A DNA stretch of 64,000 nt from Curtobacterium oceanosedimentum. Its GTDB lineage: Bacteria > Actinomycetota > Actinomycetes > Actinomycetales > Microbacteriaceae. Both the position numbers and the translations under genes were made by a program. The stretch is from assembly GCF_020297365.1 (NCBI RefSeq), contig NZ_JAIXIG010000005.1, forward strand, positions 1 through 64,000. The letters run 5' to 3'. Shown piece after piece: positions 15,412 through 23,685 of the stretch. The notes under the pieces were generated by a model. It had not been told where the DNA came from. It was given only the letters and a program-made list of their open reading frames with translations, and did no database searches. The first letter of the stretch is position 1; each line of letters begins with the position of its first letter.

Positions 15412-16467
15412 TCAGGGCCTGTGCTCGTGCGCCACGGGCAACCCCTCGCGTCGCCAGGCCTCGAACCCGCCGTCCAGGACCGCCACGCGCCTCCCGGCCG
15501 GCTGCCGTGCCGCCCAGGCGTCGGCGCGCGGACCGCGGGCGCAGTACACGACCACGTCGTCCGCCGCGGTGTCCTCGGTCACCGCGCCGCTGACCACGCC
15601 GGCAGCGCGCTCCTCGTCGGTCCGCACGTCGACCACCACCAGGGGGTCGGCCGGGTCGGCGAGCCGGGCGGCGAGCGCGGCGGGGGCGATGCGTGGGACC
15701 GTCGACGCGGGGACGGGCACGGGACGCTGCGAAGCCGGGCCGCGACGGAGCGGGCTCTCGGTCCAGCGCCACCGGCGGGCGTCGACCGTCAGGACACGGC
15801 CGAGCAGCGGGTCGCCGGCACCGGTGACCAGCGCGGACACCTGCCCGGCCATCACCGCACCGACGGCGCCGCAGAGCGCGGGGAGCACGCCGTCCAGGGC
15901 GCAGGACCCCTCGTCGGGCAGGGCCTCCGGGTGCAGGTCGTGGAAGTCCACGCCGTCGGGACCGGCGTCGCGGAAGACGCTGACCTGTCCGTCGTGCCCG
16001 AGCACCGTCCCCCACACGAAGGGCACCCCGGCTGCGGCACAGGCGTCCGAGACCTCGCGTGTGACCACGACCGAGTCGGCCGCGTCGACCACGACGTCGT
16101 GGCCCGGCACCAGGTCCGGCGTGAACGACCCGACGACCGCGACCGCGTCGAGTTCCGGGTCGACGGCGTGGGCCCGGTCGACCGCGACCTGCGCCTTGGA
16201 CGACCCGACGTCCGCCGCCGTGAACAGGGTCTGCCGCGCCAGGTTCGAGGCGTCGACGACGTCCGGGTCGACCACCGTCAGCCGCCCGATGCCGGCCAGG
16301 TGGGCGACGACCGGTGCGCCGAGACCACCGGCCCCGACCACCAGCACGCGGGCACCGGCCAGGCGACGCAGACCGGTCAGGCCGACGTCGGCGAGCGCCG
16401 CGGTGCGGGATCCGAGCTGCGTCCGCCACGGCGACAGGACGGCGACGGGCTCGACGAGGGGCTGCAT
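15412..16467 (-). CDS. MoeB/ThiF-type adenylyltransferase with C-terminal rhodanese domain (MoeZ-like)
   Basis: A 351-residue fusion. The N-terminal E1-like domain has the ATP motif VLVVGAGGLGAP near residues 41-52, VVDPDVVDASNLARQTLF, and the segment SCALDGVLPALCGAVGAVMAG, as in MoeB/MoeZ. The rhodanese domain (about 260-351) carries catalytic C309 in VVYCARGPRA and ends LDGGFEAWRREGLP. It should adenylate the Gly-Gly tail of MoaD and transfer sulfur to it. The ATG at 16467 is preceded by CAGAAT six bases upstream. It lies next to the mod operon and 4.4 kb from moaD. The usual zinc-binding cysteine pairs are not obvious. Confidence 0.88.
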   Translation of the reverse strand: MQPLVEPVAVLSPWRTQLGSRTAALADVGLTGLRRLAGARVLVVGAGGLGAPVVAHLAGIGRLTVVDPDVVDASNLARQTLFTAADVGSSKAQVAVDRAHAVDPELDAVAVVGSFTPDLVPGHDVVVDAADSVVVTREVSDACAAAGVPFVWGTVLGHDGQVSVFRDAGPDGVDFHDLHPEALPDEGSCALDGVLPALCGAVGAVMAGQVSALVTGAGDPLLGRVLTVDARRWRWTESPLRRGPASQRPVPVPASTVPRIAPAALAARLADPADPLVVVDVRTDEERAAGVVSGAVTEDTAADDVVVYCARGPRADAWAARQPAGRRVAVLDGGFEAWRREGLPVAHEHRP

Positions 16468-16549
16468 CCCGTCATTCTGGCCCGTGGCACCGAACTCCTG
16501 CACGTGGACACCCTCCGGCCGGACGCGGCAGATCCCCAGTGCGGGCCGG

Positions 16550-16555
16550 TACGGT
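16550..16555 (+). promoter_or_regulatory. -10 hexamer TACGGT, leaderless type
   Basis: TACGGT ends seven bases before the GTG at 16563 of the membrane glycosyltransferase gene. Confidence 0.5.
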
Positions 16556-16562
16556 CGCGCTC

Positions 16563-18215
16563 GTGAGTTCCCCGCGCACCGGTACCGTCCCGGTCCGACG
16601 TCCGACGTCGGACGGCTCGGTGCGCGCACGACTCCTCGGCGTCGCCCACGCGGTCACGCACACGCTCGCCCGGACGCCGGAGATCAGCGTGGGCGCGCTC
16701 GGCGTCCTCGTCGCGGCCGCCTTCACCTGGGTGCCGTCGGTCTGGTACGACGAAGCCGCCACCGTCGCGAGCGCGCAGCGGAGCTGGCCGGCGCTCTGGG
16801 CGGAGCTGCAGAACGTCGACGCGGTGCACGGCCTGTACTACGCGGTCATGCACGTCTGGTTCGCCCTGGTCGGCTACTCCCCGTTCGCGCTGCGGTTCCC
16901 GAGTGCCCTGGCGATCGGCGTCGCCGCCGGTCTGGTCGTCGCACTCGGTCGGCGCCTGGGCGGGGTCCGCCTCGGGGTCGTCTCGGGCATGGTGTTCCTG
17001 GTGCTGCCGCGCGTCGCCTGGGCCGGCACCGAGGGCCGCCCCTACGCCACCGTCACCACCTTCGCCGCGGCCCTGACGCTCGTCGGGCTGACCGCCGTCC
17101 GACGCACCCGCGCTCGGCACCACGCGACCCGGTGGTGGGTCGTCTACGGCGTGCTCGCGGCCGTCGCGGTCCTGTTCAACGTCTACCTGTCGCTGGCCGT
17201 CGTCGCGCACGGGGTGGTGCTCGTCTGGACGGGTGCGTCCGACCGCGCTGCCCGCCGACGTTCGGCCCTGTCGGAGCGCACCGGCCCGGTGTCCGAGGCG
17301 ATGGTCGACCGCCGGGTGCTCGTGCACTGGGCCGTCGCGGCCGTCGGCGCCGCGGTCGTGGTGTCGCCGTTCGTCCTGCTCGCCGCCGGTCAGACGCAGC
17401 AGGTCGGTTGGATCACCGGCGTCGGCTGGGCGACCGTGCGCCAGGTCGTCGCGACGGCCTGGTTCGGTGCCCGTTGGCCCTACGCCGTGCTCGGGTGGAC
17501 GCTCATGGTCGTCGGCGTGGTGCTCGCGCTCCGTGCGGCCCGCCGCCCCTCGCCCGCTGCTCGTGACGTGCTGCGCGCCCAGGCGGTCCGCGTCGCCGTG
17601 CCCCTGACGGTCCTGCCCACGGCGGTGCTGGTCGGTGCGACCGCAGCGGGCGAGCACCTGTACTCCCCCAAGTACGCCAGCCTGAGCCTGCCGTTCGTCG
17701 CACTGCTGATCGGTCTGGCCCTCACCGCCGTCCGTCCCCGACGCTGGCTCGCCCTGACGGTGGTCGCGATGCTGCTGGTGTCGGCGCCGACGAGCACCAC
17801 GGTGCGGCTGCCGCACGCCAAGCAGGACTCGCACTGGGCGAACGCGGCGGCGATCATCGAGCGCGAACGCGACCGGCGCACCGACCAGGGCGAGGGCGTG
17901 GTCTTCGGCAGCGTCTGGGGGCACCCCACGACGACCGCGCAGGTCATCGCCGACACCTACCCCGACGCCTTCACGGGCATGCGGGACCTCGCCGTCGCCG
18001 AGACCGGTGCCGAGCGCGGCCAGCTCTGGGACGTCAACGGCGACGTCGCGACGACCGTGCCCGCCCGGTTGTCCGGCATCGACACGGTGTGGTTCGTCGG
18101 CGGCAAGTCGCGGAACATCCGCCCGCAGGTCACCGAGACGCTCGAGGGCCAGGGGTTCCACGTCGTGCGGTACTGGCACACCGGCACCGTGATCCTGTGG
18201 AAGTACAGCCGCTGA
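16563..18215 (+). CDS. GT-C family membrane glycosyltransferase (GT39-like)
   Basis: A 550-residue polytopic protein. The first outer loop, WVPSVWYDEAATVASAQRSW, contains the acidic YDEA motif used by GT-C mannosyl- and arabinosyltransferases that take sugar from polyprenyl phosphate. The segment VDAVHGLYYAVMHVWFALVG follows, then about ten helices. The C-terminal 130 residues are soluble and probably external (HWANAAAIIERERDRRTDQG onward). GTG 16563 is chosen because TACGGT precedes it by seven bases. It is divergent from the MoeB gene. Donor sugar and acceptor are unknown; a role in cell-envelope glycans is likely. Confidence 0.8.
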   Translation: MSSPRTGTVPVRRPTSDGSVRARLLGVAHAVTHTLARTPEISVGALGVLVAAAFTWVPSVWYDEAATVASAQRSWPALWAELQNVDAVHGLYYAVMHVWFALVGYSPFALRFPSALAIGVAAGLVVALGRRLGGVRLGVVSGMVFLVLPRVAWAGTEGRPYATVTTFAAALTLVGLTAVRRTRARHHATRWWVVYGVLAAVAVLFNVYLSLAVVAHGVVLVWTGASDRAARRRSALSERTGPVSEAMVDRRVLVHWAVAAVGAAVVVSPFVLLAAGQTQQVGWITGVGWATVRQVVATAWFGARWPYAVLGWTLMVVGVVLALRAARRPSPAARDVLRAQAVRVAVPLTVLPTAVLVGATAAGEHLYSPKYASLSLPFVALLIGLALTAVRPRRWLALTVVAMLLVSAPTSTTVRLPHAKQDSHWANAAAIIERERDRRTDQGEGVVFGSVWGHPTTTAQVIADTYPDAFTGMRDLAVAETGAERGQLWDVNGDVATTVPARLSGIDTVWFVGGKSRNIRPQVTETLEGQGFHVVRYWHTGTVILWKYSR

Positions 18216-18257
18216 CCGTTCCCCGCTCGGCCTGCCCTGCCGTCCCCGCCTGCGAGG

Positions 18258-19190
18258 TCAGTGCAGGACGCGCGCGCCGTGCACGGGTCCGGTCGCGCGG
18301 AGCGCCACGAGGCCGGCGGCACTGAGCTCGACCTGCAGCTCGAGCGCGGCGTCGCGATCGCCCACCAGGAACGCCACGGTCGGGCCGCTGCCGGACACCA
18401 GGCCCGCGAGCGCACCGGACTTCTCGCCGAGCTCCAGCGTCGCCGCGAGCCGGGGCTGCAGGCGCATCGCGGGGGCCTGCAGGTCGTTGTGCACGCAGTC
18501 GGCCAGCAGGTCGGGGTCGCCCGCCCGCAGGGCCTGCAGCACGTTCGCCTCGACCACCGGGTGCGACGGGGCCGGCGCGATGTCTGCGCGGTACCGCTCC
18601 CGGTGCTCGTCGAGCGCGCGGTAGACGGCGGGGGTGCTCAGGCCGTCGTCGCTCAGGGCGAGGACCCAGTGGAACTCCCCCTTCGCCAGGGCCGGGCTGA
18701 GCTCGTCGCCGCGACCGGTGCCGACGGCGGTGCCGCCGGCGAACGCGAAGGGCACGTCGGCGCCGAGCTGCGCGGCGAGCCGGAGCAGTTCCTCGCGCCC
18801 GAGCGCGGTGCCCCAGAGCGTGTCGACGGCGAGCAGGGTGGCCGCGGCGTCCGCCGAGCCACCGCCCATGCCGCCGGCGACCGGCACCTGCTTGTCGATG
18901 GTCAGCCGGACCCCGCCCCGGTGCCCCGCGGCGTCGGCCACCAGCCGGGCCGCGCGGATCGCCAGGTTCGACTCGTCCACCGGCACGGCGCTCGTGTCGA
19001 TCGGCCCGGTGAAGGTCACCGAGAAGTCGTCGGCGACCTCGGCCGTGACGTCCTCGTACAGCGACACCGCCTGGTACGCGGTGGCGACGTCGTGGTACCC
19101 GTCGTCCTGCAGCGCCCCGACGGACAGGAACACGTTGATCTTGCCGGGGGCGCGCGTCCGCACGCGGGTCGGGGCGGCCAACGTGGTCAT
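18258..19190 (-). CDS. ispE: 4-diphosphocytidyl-2-C-methyl-D-erythritol kinase
   Basis: A 310-residue GHMP kinase of the non-mevalonate isoprenoid pathway. The N-terminus [16 protein letters not shown] holds the substrate lysine segment; the ATP loop is [20 protein letters not shown] near residues 97-116; the third GHMP motif is [14 protein letters not shown] near 275. Length fits the family. The ATG at 19190 lies six bases after TAGGTT, which overlaps the stop of metY. It is the last gene of the minus-strand run ATP-grasp, LLM, metY, ispE but likely has its own transcript. Confidence 0.96.
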   Translation of the reverse strand: MTTLAAPTRVRTRAPGKINVFLSVGALQDDGYHDVATAYQAVSLYEDVTAEVADDFSVTFTGPIDTSAVPVDESNLAIRAARLVADAAGHRGGVRLTIDKQVPVAGGMGGGSADAAATLLAVDTLWGTALGREELLRLAAQLGADVPFAFAGGTAVGTGRGDELSPALAKGEFHWVLALSDDGLSTPAVYRALDEHRERYRADIAPAPSHPVVEANVLQALRAGDPDLLADCVHNDLQAPAMRLQPRLAATLELGEKSGALAGLVSGSGPTVAFLVGDRDAALELQVELSAAGLVALRATGPVHGARVLH

Positions 19191-19196
19191 GCCCCC

Positions 19197-19202
19197 AACC
19201 TA
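19197..19202 (-). promoter_or_regulatory. -10 hexamer TAGGTT of ispE, overlapping the metY stop
   Basis: The TAG stop codon of metY forms the first three bases of TAGGTT, and the ispE ATG follows after six bases. Confidence 0.5.
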
Positions 19203-20504
19203 TCCCGCTGCGGCTGCCGCGAAGCCCCGGACCAGGTCGGCCGTGATGTCGTCGATGTGCTCGAGCCCGATCGACAACCGGATGAGCCCGTCACCGACAC
19301 CGGCGGCGGCCCGCTCCGACGACGTCATCTGCACGTGGGTCGTCGACGCCGGGTGCACGACGAGCGAGCGGACGTCACCGATGTTCGAGACGTGGTCGAA
19401 CAGCTCGAGGGCGGCCACGAACCGCCGTCCGGCGTCGACCCCGCCGTCCAGGTCGAACGCCAGGACCGCCGAGGGACCGGCGGGCACGTACCGCTGCTGC
19501 AGGTGGTGCCACGGCGACGACGGCAGCCCGGCGTAGTGCACGCCGAGCACCTGGTCGTGTGCGTCCAACCACGTCGCGACGGCGGCCGCGTTCGACACGT
19601 GCCGGTCCATGCGGAGCGACAGCGTCTGGATGCCCTGCAGCACCAGGAACGCGTTGAACGGCGCGATGGCCGGGCCGAGGTCGGCGGACAGCTTCGAGCG
19701 GGTGCGCTGGATGAACGCACGGCGGCCGAACTTCTCGGCGAAGTTCGTGTTCGCGAACCCGGACTGCTCGGTCGTCGCCAGCTGCGGGTAGGCGTCGGCG
19801 TGCGCCGCCCAGTCGAAGTTCCCGCTGTCGACGATGAGTCCGGCGATGGCGCTGCCGTGCCCGGCCAGGTACTTCGTCGCCGAGTGCACGACGATGTCGG
19901 CGCCGTGCTCGATCGGCCGGACCAGGTACGGCGTCGCGATGGTGTTGTCGACGATGAGCGGCACGCCGGCCTCGTGTGCGACCCCGGCCACCCCGGCGAA
20001 GTCCAGGACGTCACCGCGGGGGTTCGGGATGGACTCGCCGAAGAACGCCTTGGTCTCCGGGCGCACCGCCGCGGCCCACTCCGACAGGTCGGTCGGGTCC
20101 TGCACGAACGTGAACGCGATGCCGAGGTCGCGGAGCGTCGACGCGAACAACGTGTACGTCGCCCCGTACAGCGAGGCGCTCGACACGACGTGGTCGCCAG
20201 CACGCGCGACCCCGAGCACGGCCAGCGACGTCGCCGCCTGCCCGGACGCCAGGGCCAGGGCGCCGATCCCGCCCTCCAGGTCGGCGATCCGGCGCTCGAG
20301 CGCCGCGGCCGACGGGTTGTTCACCCGCGAGTAGGTGTGACCGGGCGCGTCGAGCAGGAACCGGGCCGCGGCGTCCTCCCCCGAGGGGTACACGAACGCG
20401 GCGGTCTGCGCGATCGGCGGGACGTTGCCGCCGAAGCCCGGGTCGGCCGTGAAGCCGGCGCGGATCTGCCGGGTCTCGAAGGCCCAGTCGTCCTCGGCGG
20501 CCAT
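19200..20504 (-). CDS. metY: O-acetylhomoserine/O-acetylserine sulfhydrylase (MetY type)
   Basis: A 434-residue PLP enzyme of the Cys/Met metabolism family that makes homocysteine (or cysteine) from the O-acetyl amino acid and sulfide. Marks are FETRQIRAGFTADPGFGGNVPPIAQTAAF cut as N-terminal family motif, YSRVNNPSAAALERRIADLEGG, and SATKYLAGHG with the PLP lysine K211. The C-terminal SIGLEHIDDITADL is typical. The ATG at 20504 overlaps the stop of the monooxygenase gene by one base (TGATG), so sulfide-generating and sulfide-using steps are probably coupled. Confidence 0.92.
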   Translation of the reverse strand: MAAEDDWAFETRQIRAGFTADPGFGGNVPPIAQTAAFVYPSGEDAAARFLLDAPGHTYSRVNNPSAAALERRIADLEGGIGALALASGQAATSLAVLGVARAGDHVVSSASLYGATYTLFASTLRDLGIAFTFVQDPTDLSEWAAAVRPETKAFFGESIPNPRGDVLDFAGVAGVAHEAGVPLIVDNTIATPYLVRPIEHGADIVVHSATKYLAGHGSAIAGLIVDSGNFDWAAHADAYPQLATTEQSGFANTNFAEKFGRRAFIQRTRSKLSADLGPAIAPFNAFLVLQGIQTLSLRMDRHVSNAAAVATWLDAHDQVLGVHYAGLPSSPWHHLQQRYVPAGPSAVLAFDLDGGVDAGRRFVAALELFDHVSNIGDVRSLVVHPASTTHVQMTSSERAAAGVGDGLIRLSIGLEHIDDITADLVRGFAAAAAG

Positions 20505-21550
20505 CAGGACGCCGCCTCGGCGGGGACCGACGCGCGGACGAGCGGGATGACCTGCTCGCCGAAGCGCTCCATCTCCTCGAGCTGCGGCGAGAACTGCAGC
20601 AGCAGCGTGTCGACCCCGGCGTCCTCGAACGCGCGGATGCGTTCGGCCACCTGCTCCGGCGTCCCGACGAACCCGGGGCGCAGCCCACGGTTCGACACCG
20701 AGTAGTCCTCGAGCGAGGGCACGTGCTCGAGCTGCGACTTCGAGATGAAGTCCTGGTACGACTCGTACGCCCGGCCGTGCTGCACGTCGGTGATCCGGGC
20801 GAGCTCGGCCTGTGCCGCTTCCTCGGTCTCGCGCACGATGACGTAGGCGGCCATGCCGAACGCCTCGAACGGCGGCAGTCCGGCGTCGACACGGCGCTGC
20901 TTCATGCCGTCGATCTTCGCGCGGAGCTCGTCGACGGTGCCGCCGTGCGTCACGTACGCGTCGGCGTACCCGGTGATCGCGGCCTTGCCGGCCTCGCTCT
21001 CCCCGCCGGCGTAGATGCGCGGCGTCACGCGCGGCTTCGGCTCGAGGTGCGCGTTCTCGACGTCGTAGTACTCGCCCGAGAACGAGTACGGCGTCTCCCG
21101 CCACATCCCCTTCATGATCTCGACGAACTCGGCGGTGCGCTTGTAGCGGTCGTCGTGCTCCGAGAAGATCCCGCCGTACTGCTTCGCCTCTTCCGCCCAC
21201 CAGGCGCTCACGACGTTGAAGGTGAAGCGGCCGCACGAGATGTCGTCGATCGTCGCGGCCTGCTTCGCCGTCACCGCGGGCAGGTGGTACCCGGGACGCA
21301 TGGCCGCCATGATCTCGAGCCGCTCGGTCGTCGCCGCGATGGCCGCTGCGAGCGACCACGCCTCGAGCGAGGGCGCCGCCGTGCCCTTGATGTCGTTGAG
21401 GTTCAGCTCCGGCACGAGCGTCAGGTCGAAGCCGATCCGCTCGGCGCGCTGCGCCAGGCGTTTCACGTAGTCGAAGGTGACCGGCATGTTCTCGTTGTCG
21501 ACGTTGCGCAGCCAGCCGCCGAAGAGCGGGGTCCAGTATCCGAATCGCAC
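20504..21550 (-). CDS. LLM-class flavin-dependent monooxygenase, organosulfur type
   Basis: A 348-residue luciferase-like TIM-barrel FMN enzyme. The start RFGYWTPLFGGWLRNVDNEN, then RIGFDLTLVPELNLND, RPGYHLPAVTAKQAATID and SCGRFTFNVVSAWW, places it with the SsuD/SfnG alkanesulfonate and dimethylsulfone monooxygenases, which use reduced FMN to cleave C-S bonds and release sulfite or sulfinate. The GTG at 21550 has a good ribosome-binding site (AAGGAA). It is translationally coupled to metY, which supports a role in sulfur scavenging. No flavin reductase gene is adjacent. Exact substrate unknown. Confidence 0.85.
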   Translation of the reverse strand: MRFGYWTPLFGGWLRNVDNENMPVTFDYVKRLAQRAERIGFDLTLVPELNLNDIKGTAAPSLEAWSLAAAIAATTERLEIMAAMRPGYHLPAVTAKQAATIDDISCGRFTFNVVSAWWAEEAKQYGGIFSEHDDRYKRTAEFVEIMKGMWRETPYSFSGEYYDVENAHLEPKPRVTPRIYAGGESEAGKAAITGYADAYVTHGGTVDELRAKIDGMKQRRVDAGLPPFEAFGMAAYVIVRETEEAAQAELARITDVQHGRAYESYQDFISKSQLEHVPSLEDYSVSNRGLRPGFVGTPEQVAERIRAFEDAGVDTLLLQFSPQLEEMERFGEQVIPLVRASVPAEAAS

Positions 21551-21578
21551 GTGTGTTCCTTGGGGGTGTGGGAAAGGC

Positions 21579-21620
21579 GGACGGGAGGCCCGTGGCGGGC
21601 CCGCCACGGCCCTCCAGTCC
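21579..21620. repeat. Dispersed palindromic element, copy B
   Basis: GGACGGGAGGCCCGTGGCGG continues through GGGCCC to CCGCCACGGCCCTCCAGTCC, a near-perfect 21-bp inverted repeat in the gap between the ATP-grasp and LLM genes. Confidence 0.8.
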
Positions 21621-21636
21621 GGTGGGTCTTGCGTGC

Positions 21637-22635
21637 TCAGGCCGTGAGCTGCGCCGCGTACTCGTCGGTCAGGAGACCGCCGAGGTACCGGGCGATCGAG
21701 CGCGGGCCGGAGGCCGGCGCGGACTCCTCGACCGCGGGGTTGTAGTTCGTGTTCGTGTTGATGTCGTAGACGACGGTGCGGCCGTCCGTGGTCTCCATGA
21801 ACTCGACGCCCGCGATGGTGATGCGCTGGTCGGCGAGGAACGTGCGCAGCTGCTGGACCAGCGGGTGCTCGGCGGTGATCTCCGTGCGGACGCTGAACGC
21901 CGGGGGTGCCCCGGCGGTCTCGGTGCCGGGCACGTCGCAGACCGCTCCCGCGATGGTCTGCGGGACCTCGCACGCGTCGGCGGGGCAGAGCTCGAAGCTG
22001 CCGGCGCTGGTGTCGACGCGGACGGCGTAGACGAACTCGCCGCCGACGAACTCGACGCGGGTGATGAACGGCTCGCGCGCGGTCAGGTACTCCTGCAGCA
22101 GCGTGATGCCGTCGACCGGCGCCTCGAACTCGGGGCTGTCGGCGTACGCGTCGAACTCGGCGAGCGAGTCGAAGCGGCGGACGCCCAGGCCCTTGCCGCC
22201 CTGGTTGTGCTTCGTGATGAAGGGGACGTCCTGCCCGTCGGTGAACGTCCGGGCGGCGTCCTTCAGGGTCGTCGTGCCGAACACGGCGGTGGTGCGGGGC
22301 ACGTCGAACCCGGCCTGCTGCAGGAGCCCGTGCTGGGCGACCTTCGACACCTCGAGCTCGAGCACGTGGCTGCCGCCGACGACCTGACGACCGGCTCGCT
22401 CGAGCCAGCCGAGGACCGCGCGGGTGTACTCCTTGCTGTGCTCGTGGCCACGGGTGTGGGAGCTCGCCGACATGCGGGACCAGTACACGCCCGGCTCCGG
22501 CTCGGCCCCGAGGTCGATCTGTCCGTCGGTCAGCAGGACCTCCTGCACCGGCACGCCCTCGGCCTCGAAGGCGGCGGCGAGCGGCGGGAACCACTCGGGG
22601 TTCTCGTGGATGACGTACACGCGGGGAGAGCTCAC
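21637..22635 (-). CDS. RimK-like ATP-grasp ligase, substrate unknown
   Basis: A 332-residue ATP-grasp protein. Residues 1-100 form a preATP-grasp domain (RVYVIHENPEWFPPLAAAF). The ATP-binding core has VPFITKHNQGGKGLGVRRF (phosphate-loop lysine and glycine run), LLQEYLTAREPFITRVEF, and the metal ligands in VEFMETTDGRTVVYDINTNTN near residue 285-305. This resembles RimK/glutathione-synthase-type amino acid ligases but I do not recognise the exact family. The GTG at 22635 lies six bases after TAGGGT. It precedes the LLM monooxygenase and metY on the same strand, suggesting ligation of an amino acid or thiol in the same pathway. Confidence 0.8.
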   Translation of the reverse strand: MSSPRVYVIHENPEWFPPLAAAFEAEGVPVQEVLLTDGQIDLGAEPEPGVYWSRMSASSHTRGHEHSKEYTRAVLGWLERAGRQVVGGSHVLELEVSKVAQHGLLQQAGFDVPRTTAVFGTTTLKDAARTFTDGQDVPFITKHNQGGKGLGVRRFDSLAEFDAYADSPEFEAPVDGITLLQEYLTAREPFITRVEFVGGEFVYAVRVDTSAGSFELCPADACEVPQTIAGAVCDVPGTETAGAPPAFSVRTEITAEHPLVQQLRTFLADQRITIAGVEFMETTDGRTVVYDINTNTNYNPAVEESAPASGPRSIARYLGGLLTDEYAAQLTA

Positions 22636-22641
22636 GGCCCC

Positions 22642-22647
22642 ACCCTA
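22642..22647 (-). promoter_or_regulatory. -10 hexamer TAGGGT of the ATP-grasp gene, leaderless type
   Basis: TAGGGT is followed by six bases and the GTG at 22635; it may drive the whole ATP-grasp, LLM, metY group. Confidence 0.5.
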
Positions 22648-22741
22648 GGCACGGTGTCGGTGCGGGAGCCAGGTGTGTGACGCGGCGTTGCTCCGCGGTG
22701 CGGCGACGAGGTGTCCGCCGGCGGGTCTGTCGCTGCGCCGG

Positions 22742-23584
22742 TCAGCCGGCGAAGGTCTGCTGACCGACGACGCCGAGGAGCTCGAGCTTCTGCGCGTCCT
22801 CCGACCCCGGCGGCGCCGTGAACAGCAGCAGTGCCTGCGCCTGGTCGTCGGTGTGCAGCACCTGGCAGTCGACGGTGATGCGGCCGAGCTCCGGTTGCAC
22901 GATCGTCTTGTTGTCCGACCAGCGCGTGGCGACCTCGTGCTTCGCCCAGAGCTCGCGGAACTCGGGGCTGCGGGCCTCCAGCTCGGCGATGAGCTCGGCG
23001 GCACGGCGGTCGCCGGGCCCGGCCAGGCCGACGGTCGCGCGGAGCGACGCGACGACGGTCCGGCCCAGTCGTCCGTGCTGCTCGGGTGCGTACTTGGCGC
23101 GTTCCTCGCCGGTCACGAACCACCGCCACGCCTGGTACCGCTGGTTGCCGGCCAGGCCGACCGAGCTGCCGAGGAGTGCCGCAGCGAGCCGGTTCTCGAC
23201 CAGGGTCTCGCCAAGGTGGCTCACGACGATCGCCGGGGTGTCCTCGAGCCGGTCGAGCACGCGCAGGATCGCCGGGTCGACGTGGTCGGCGCGGTGCATG
23301 CGGGTCGGGGCGTTCTGCCCGGCGAGGTGGAACAGGTGGTCGCGCTCGTCGAGGCTGCAGCGCAGGGCGCGGGCGATCGCCGCGATCATCTGCTCGGACG
23401 GCTGCGGACCGCGCTGCTGTTCGAGCCGCGTGTAGTAGTCGACGGACATCCCGGCGAGGGCGGCGACCTCCTCACGGCGGAGTCCCGGGGTCCGGCGCCG
23501 CGGGCCCTGCCCGAGGCCCACGTCCTCGGGGCGCAGCAGCTCGCGGCGACGACGGAGGAAGTCAGCGAGTGCGGCGCGGTCCAT
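22742..23584 (-). CDS. XRE-family regulator with MmyB-like ligand domain
   Basis: A 280-residue regulator. The HTH (about residues 1-75) has TPGLRREEVAALAGMSVDYYTRLEQQRG, the hallmark of this actinobacterial family, followed by ERDHLFHLAG. The C-terminal part (NQRYQAWRWFVTGEERAKYAPEQH onward) is the MmyB-like PAS-type domain thought to bind a fatty acid or similar ligand. It is divergent from the SDR gene at 23686, an arrangement in which this regulator family often controls the neighbouring reductase. Confidence 0.9.
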   Translation of the reverse strand: MDRAALADFLRRRRELLRPEDVGLGQGPRRRTPGLRREEVAALAGMSVDYYTRLEQQRGPQPSEQMIAAIARALRCSLDERDHLFHLAGQNAPTRMHRADHVDPAILRVLDRLEDTPAIVVSHLGETLVENRLAAALLGSSVGLAGNQRYQAWRWFVTGEERAKYAPEQHGRLGRTVVASLRATVGLAGPGDRRAAELIAELEARSPEFRELWAKHEVATRWSDNKTIVQPELGRITVDCQVLHTDDQAQALLLFTAPPGSEDAQKLELLGVVGQQTFAG

Positions 23585-23619
23585 GGCTCGATCATGGTCC
23601 GGTTCGTCGGCGGATGCCA

Positions 23620-23634
23620 GGGATCGCCGATCCC
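23620..23634. promoter_or_regulatory. Candidate operator GGGATC-GCC-GATCCC
   Basis: A perfect 6-bp inverted repeat with a 3-bp spacer in the 101-bp gap between the divergent XRE and SDR genes. A role in their regulation is inferred from position. Confidence 0.35.
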
Positions 23635-23685
23635 CCGATGTCCGCGCTCTGGTTGCCGCTGCGACCGCCGGGCATCGTCGTCGTC

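Noticed and set aside
21551-21636. Riboswitch (SAM or cobalamin) upstream of the LLM-metY pair
   Set aside because: The 86-bp gap is occupied by the dispersed palindrome and a ribosome-binding site; no riboswitch core sequence was recognised.
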